This document shows positions 60,800 to 64,000 of a DNA stretch of 64,000 bases, one piece after another. The notes under the pieces were generated by a model. The model was not told the DNA's origin and did not search any database. It saw only the letters and a program-made list of their open reading frames with translations. The DNA is taken from the NCBI GenBank assembly GCA_965198825.1, contig CBDAQB010000001.1, positions 1,116,001-1,180,000 of the forward strand. The letters run 5' to 3'. The stretch's first letter is position 1. Each line of letters begins with the position of its first letter. This DNA comes from BOG-908 sp965198825. GTDB lineage: Bacteria; Pseudomonadota; Alphaproteobacteria; Acetobacterales; Acetobacteraceae. The position numbers and the translations under genes are program-made.

Positions 60800-61002
60800 G
60801 ACACGATCCAGCTCCTATGAGCCGGCCTCTATCAACTTCTGGAAAAAACCAATGGGCGGCAATGCCGCCAGACACGCACTAGCTAAAAAGCCGGTGGGTC
60901 ATTCCCTGCGACGGGAGTCGTATAATCGTAATCATGTGACCTCCTCGTCCGGTGTTGAAGACGCGAGCTCGATACGCCGCTTTAGCGCAAATCGCAACAA
61001 AG
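60800..61002. other. Intergenic region, nothing recognised
   Basis: About 200 bp between the small membrane protein and palindromic repeat copy 11. Somewhat AT-richer than its flanks (for example gtataatcgtaatcatgtga at 60930-60949, which offers a TATAAT-like hexamer). It may hold the promoter of the small membrane protein gene. Confidence 0.4.
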
Positions 61003-61130
61003 AAAGCACTTCTTTTTCGAAAAAAAGAAGCAAAAAACTTTTGCACGTTTGGGCCCAGCACTCGCTCAGGCCCGGCCCAAATTCGTAGAAGTTTTTTGCT
61101 TCTTTTTTCAAAAAAGAAGTCCTTCCTACC
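61003..61130. repeat. Double-palindrome repeat, copy 11 (full)
   Basis: Arms about 61009-61044 and 61087-61122, centre gggcccagcactcgctcagg. It meets the 3' end of the DsbA/FrnE gene (stop at 61126), consistent with a terminator role. Confidence 0.9.
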
Positions 61131-61791
61131 CCCCCGCCTCAACCGCCGCCACATCGAGCAAACACTCGATCACCTCCGGCTCCTGCGCCCCCGAGATCGC
61201 ATGGTTCCCGGCAACCACGAAGCAGGGCACCCCATTAATGCCCAGCCGGTGCGCACGCAGATTATCCCCATGCACGCTATCGATCTCGGCATCGCTCGCC
61301 AGGAACGACCGTGCCGCCGCGGGCCTCAGTCCGCAGGAGGCTGCGATCGCCGCCAGCACGTTGGCGTCGCCGATGTCCCGCCCGTCGGTGAAGTGCGCCG
61401 CCAGCACCGCTTCCACCACTTCGTCCGCCCGCCCGAAACGCGCAGCCCAGCGCACCAGCCGGTGCGCATCCACGCTGGAGGGCGTCCGCCTGATGCGTTC
61501 AAACCGGAACATCAGCCCCTCGGCGCGGCCGAGTTCGGTGATGCTGGAATACAGGCGCCGCGCGCGTTCCTCCCCGCCGAATTTCCGCGTCACGTAATCC
61601 AGGCGCGACATGCCGGCCCGCGGCATATCCGGGTTCAGCAGGAACGGCCGCCACGTCACATCCACCAGCAGGTCCGGCCGCCGCAGCAGCGTGCGGAAAA
61701 GCCGGCGTATGCCGAGATAGCACCACGGGCACACGAGATCGTGGACGACTTCGACGGCGAGGCGCGCACGGGGTGGGGCCAGAATATTCAC
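61126..61791 (-). CDS. DsbA-family oxidoreductase (FrnE-like)
   Basis: Thioredoxin-fold protein of 221 aa. Active-site-like DLVCPWCYLGIRRL (CPWC), helical insertion, and the cis-proline loop GINGVPCFVVAG. No signal peptide, so a cytoplasmic disulphide isomerase/FrnE or 2-hydroxychromene-2-carboxylate-isomerase relative. Start ATG at 61791 is directly divergent from the GST gene (75 bp), and the pair may share thiol chemistry. Confidence 0.87.
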   Translation of the reverse strand: MNILAPPRARLAVEVVHDLVCPWCYLGIRRLFRTLLRRPDLLVDVTWRPFLLNPDMPRAGMSRLDYVTRKFGGEERARRLYSSITELGRAEGLMFRFERIRRTPSSVDAHRLVRWAARFGRADEVVEAVLAAHFTDGRDIGDANVLAAIAASCGLRPAAARSFLASDAEIDSVHGDNLRAHRLGINGVPCFVVAGNHAISGAQEPEVIECLLDVAAVEAGG

Positions 61792-61865
61792 GGCGCGATC
61801 CTAGCGACGACCCGCACCCTTTTGATAGGGCCCGCGTTCAAGTGCTCAACCGAGGCAGGACTGCA

Positions 61866-62576
61866 ATGATTGACTTCTATGAACTCGCGGGCGCAGACCC
61901 AGACCACCGCTTCAGCCCCTACTGCTGGCGCATACGCATGGCCCTGGCACACAAGGGCCTCGACGCCAACGGCATCCCCTGGCGCTTCACCGAAAAATCA
62001 GAGCTTCCAGGCGCGCCAGACAGCACCAGCGTCCCGGTCCTCGTGGACCGCGGTCTGGTGTTCAAGGAAAGCACCGCCATCGCTCACCACCTCGAGGCCG
62101 CCTACCCGAACTCGCCCACCCTGTTCGGCGGCCCAAGCGGCGAAGCGCATGCCCGCTTCATCATCGCCTGGGCGGATTACACGCTGGTTCCCGCCATCTT
62201 CCAGATCGTGGCGCCCGACATCATCGGCCATCTCGCTACCAAGGATCAGGCCTACTTCCGCGAGACACGCGAAAAGCGCCTCGGCCGAACGCTAGAGGAA
62301 CAGCGCGACCGTCGCGATAAGCTGGTGCCGGCCTTCGCCGCCACCATGCAGCCGCTCCGCCAGACTCTGAAAGCCCAGCCTTTCCTGGGAGGCATGGAGC
62401 CGAGCTACGCGGACTACGCCGTCTTCGGCGCCTTCCAATGGGCCCGCTGCGTCAGCCCGGTTCAGCTCCTGCCCGAAACCGACCACATCACGGCGTGGAT
62501 CGAAACGATGCTGGATCTGTTCGACGGCCATGCACGCCAGGCGCTTGTCCCGGCTTCGGCAGCCGCAGCGGAATGA
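61866..62576 (+). CDS. Glutathione S-transferase family protein
   Basis: 236 aa. N-terminal thioredoxin-like part: DFYELAGADPDHRFSPYCWR, then SVPVLVDRGLVFKESTAIAH with the Glu-Ser pair that binds glutathione; C-terminal helical domain to the end (PSYADYAVFGAFQWAR). Most like the beta-etherase/maleylacetoacetate-isomerase-type GSTs; substrate unknown. ATG at 61866 is preceded by AGGA. The 3' end overlaps the convergent MFS gene by 89 bp. Confidence 0.86.
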   Translation: MIDFYELAGADPDHRFSPYCWRIRMALAHKGLDANGIPWRFTEKSELPGAPDSTSVPVLVDRGLVFKESTAIAHHLEAAYPNSPTLFGGPSGEAHARFIIAWADYTLVPAIFQIVAPDIIGHLATKDQAYFRETREKRLGRTLEEQRDRRDKLVPAFAATMQPLRQTLKAQPFLGGMEPSYADYAVFGAFQWARCVSPVQLLPETDHITAWIETMLDLFDGHARQALVPASAAAAE

Positions 62577-63717
62577 CGGCAGCCGGCATCAGCAGCATCG
62601 CCACCAAGGCGCAGATGCCGGCCCATCCGCTGCGCTGAAACACGAACCCGCCCGCATACCCCACCACGCTCGACCCCGCATAATACGCAAACAGGTAAAG
62701 CGCGGAGGCCTGCGCGCGGGCCTCCGGCGCCCTGAAACCCACCCAGTTGCTCGCCACCGAATGCGCCCCGAAGAACCCCGCCGTCAGCAGCGCCACGCCT
62801 GCGATGATGACGGGAAGCGGACTGGCCATGGTCAGCGCGACGCCAGCCAGCATCGCGAGAATGTTCCCCACCATCACGATACGCCGCCCGGCCCTCATCG
62901 CCAGGTTGCCCATCAACGGGCTGCTGGCGACGCCGGTCAGATACACGCAGAAGATCAGCCCCACCGAGGTCTGGCTCAGGCCGTAGGGCGGCGCCATAAG
63001 CCGGTAGCCGATGAAGTTATAAAGCGTGACGAAGCTTCCCATCAGCAGAAAGCCTTCGAGGAACAGCCAAGGCAGCACCGGCCGGCCGAGATGCCTGAGG
63101 TAGCTCCCGAGCAGCGCCCGCGGATGCAGCGGCCTCGGCTCGAAATGCACCGATGCCGGCAACCCGCGCCACAGCAGCAGCCCGCACGCCAGCCCTTCTA
63201 TGCCGATGGCGGCGAGCGCCGTGCGCCAGGAACTCCAGTCCGCCAGCGCTCCCGAAAGCAGCCGCCCCGACAAACCGCCGATTGCGCTGCCGCCGATGTA
63301 GAGCCCCATCGCAAGCCCCGCCGCCTTCGGGTGCATCTCCTCGGCGACATAGGCCATCGCCACCGCGGGCAGGCCCGAAAGCGTCAGCCCCATCAGCCCG
63401 CGCAGCAGAAGCAGCCACCCGAACGCCGGTGCGAAGGCGCACAGCAACGCCAGCACGGAGGATGCCAGCAGGCTCGCCACCATCACCGGCTTGCGCCCGA
63501 CCGCCTCCGAAACCCCGCTCGCCACCAGCATGGCGAAGGCTAGAGGCATGGTCGTCACCGAGAGCGTCAGCGCACTCTGCGCAGGGTCGATATGGAACAC
63601 GCCAGTGAACAGCGGCATCAGCGGCTGCACGCAGTAGAGCAGCGCGAAAGTCGCCAGCCCCGCCGCAAAAAGCCCGAGGTTGGTACGCCAGAACGCCGCC
63701 GTGCCGCGCTCGATCAC
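62488..63717 (-). CDS. MFS transporter (arabinose efflux/YnfM-like)
   Basis: 12-TM major facilitator of 409 aa. TM2-3 loop GVSEAVGRKPVMV carries the MFS signature; TM1 LFAAGLATFALLYCVQPLMP is typical of the YnfM group, and the second half repeats with SSPLMGNLAMRAGRRIVMVG. GTG start overlapping the FAD-gene TGA (GTGA). Substrate not predictable. The last 20 residues (Pro/Gly/Arg-rich) overlap the opposite gst gene. Confidence 0.88.
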   Translation of the reverse strand: MIERGTAAFWRTNLGLFAAGLATFALLYCVQPLMPLFTGVFHIDPAQSALTLSVTTMPLAFAMLVASGVSEAVGRKPVMVASLLASSVLALLCAFAPAFGWLLLLRGLMGLTLSGLPAVAMAYVAEEMHPKAAGLAMGLYIGGSAIGGLSGRLLSGALADWSSWRTALAAIGIEGLACGLLLWRGLPASVHFEPRPLHPRALLGSYLRHLGRPVLPWLFLEGFLLMGSFVTLYNFIGYRLMAPPYGLSQTSVGLIFCVYLTGVASSPLMGNLAMRAGRRIVMVGNILAMLAGVALTMASPLPVIIAGVALLTAGFFGAHSVASNWVGFRAPEARAQASALYLFAYYAGSSVVGYAGGFVFQRSGWAGICALVAMLLMPAAVIPLRLPKPGQAPGVHGRRTDPASFRSTP

Positions 63718-64000
63718 GCCAGCATGCCAGCCACATGATCCGCGATGGCCAGGCAGGAGGTCAGCCCGGGGCTCTCTATGCCGAACAGATTGACCAGCCC
63801 CGCCACCCCATGCACCGCCTCGCCCTGTATGACGAAATCCTGCATCTCCGTCGCCGCCACGATCTTCGGGCGCAGCCCGGCATAGGCCGGCACCAGCGCG
63901 TCGTCAGGCAATCCCGGCCAATATTGACGGATGGCGCCATAGAACGCAGCCGCCCTCGCGGGATCCACGCTGGTGTCACGCGTGGTCACCGCCTCGACAT
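63714..64000 (-). CDS. FAD-dependent oxidoreductase, C-terminus (partial)
   Basis: The frame continues past the window edge; only the last 95 residues are seen. AYAGLRPKIV and GVAGLVNLFGIESPGLTSCL match the C-terminal FAD-binding segment of the L-2-hydroxyglutarate/glycine oxidase-like family (the FGIESPGLT motif contacts FAD). Cotranscribed with, and overlapping by 4 bp, the MFS gene. Exact substrate unknown. Confidence 0.8.
   Translation of the reverse strand, partial: VEAVTTRDTSVDPARAAAFYGAIRQYWPGLPDDALVPAYAGLRPKIVAATEMQDFVIQGEAVHGVAGLVNLFGIESPGLTSCLAIADHVAGMLA

Noticed and set aside
2090..61130. A/T-rich repeats as a CRISPR array
   Set aside because: Copies are kilobases apart and palindromic, with no regular spacers or cas genes.

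Overview
The window is GC-rich DNA from an alphaproteobacterium, most likely an Acetobacteraceae-type member of the Rhodospirillales. I infer this from the high-GC codon use, the nadD-rsfS-rlmH / gpmI / envC-like / S41 protease / divergent polysaccharide deacetylase / rppH block, a PAS_5 sensor kinase, and dispersed AT-rich palindromes and 'ggggctctgcccc' repeats that I associate with that family. No plasmid or phage backbone, rRNA operon or CRISPR array is present. There is one tRNA gene, a Leu(TAA) tRNA at 42734-42814. The taxonomic call is inference.

Layout. 0-7.2 kb: SixA phosphatase, CYTH/CHAD protein, ABC1-family kinase, M3 oligopeptidase and a secreted carboxylesterase. 7.3-12.2 kb: a TetR-controlled RND efflux operon with two matching 21-bp operator sites. 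12.3-15.8 kb: HAD hydrolase and modABC molybdate uptake, where modB appears to start at CTG. 16-19 kb: three surface-glycan genes, including a discoidin-FkbM methyltransferase fusion. 19.1-30.4 kb: the conserved housekeeping and envelope block (nadD, rsfS, rlmH, nucleoside transporter, GABA aminotransferase, lytic transglycosylase, gpmI, EnvC-like, CtpA, deacetylase, rppH).

30.4-35.3 kb is the most interesting locus: an apparent operon encoding (i) a 1047-aa hybrid histidine kinase that starts with a ParD-like ribbon-helix-helix DNA-binding domain and ends in a PAS_5 domain, (ii) a photoactive yellow protein (PYP) with the chromophore cysteine and key Tyr and Glu conserved, and (iii) a short 4-coumarate:CoA-ligase-type enzyme of the kind that primes PYP, here preceded by an acyl-carrier-like segment. 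A palindrome lies upstream of the kinase. I read this as a candidate blue-light sensory system whose kinase may bind DNA directly. No tyrosine ammonia lyase gene is in the window.

35.4-43.7 kb: MAPEG protein, muramidase plus secreted protein pair, WcbI-like protein, hldE, a class A PBP, tRNA-Leu, and small genes next to a perfect FNR/FixK-type site. 43.8-48.5 kb: tesA / ybbA-like / ybbP-like cluster. 48.6-50.9 kb: an FdhF/YdeP molybdoenzyme. 51-55.6 kb: a tightly overlapping operon of two glycosyltransferases, an acyltransferase and a methyltransferase. 55.9-64 kb: bactofilin, EI24-like protein, adenosine kinase, methyltransferase, a frameshifted gene, DsbA/FrnE, GST, an MFS transporter and the C-terminus of an FAD oxidoreductase.

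A second theme is repeats. An approximately 125-bp double palindrome (full or partial) occurs 11 times, mostly just after stop codons. One partial copy is read in frame inside a glycosyltransferase. Other dispersed repeats supply the C-terminus of the RND permease and the ribosome-binding site and start codon of the envC-like gene.
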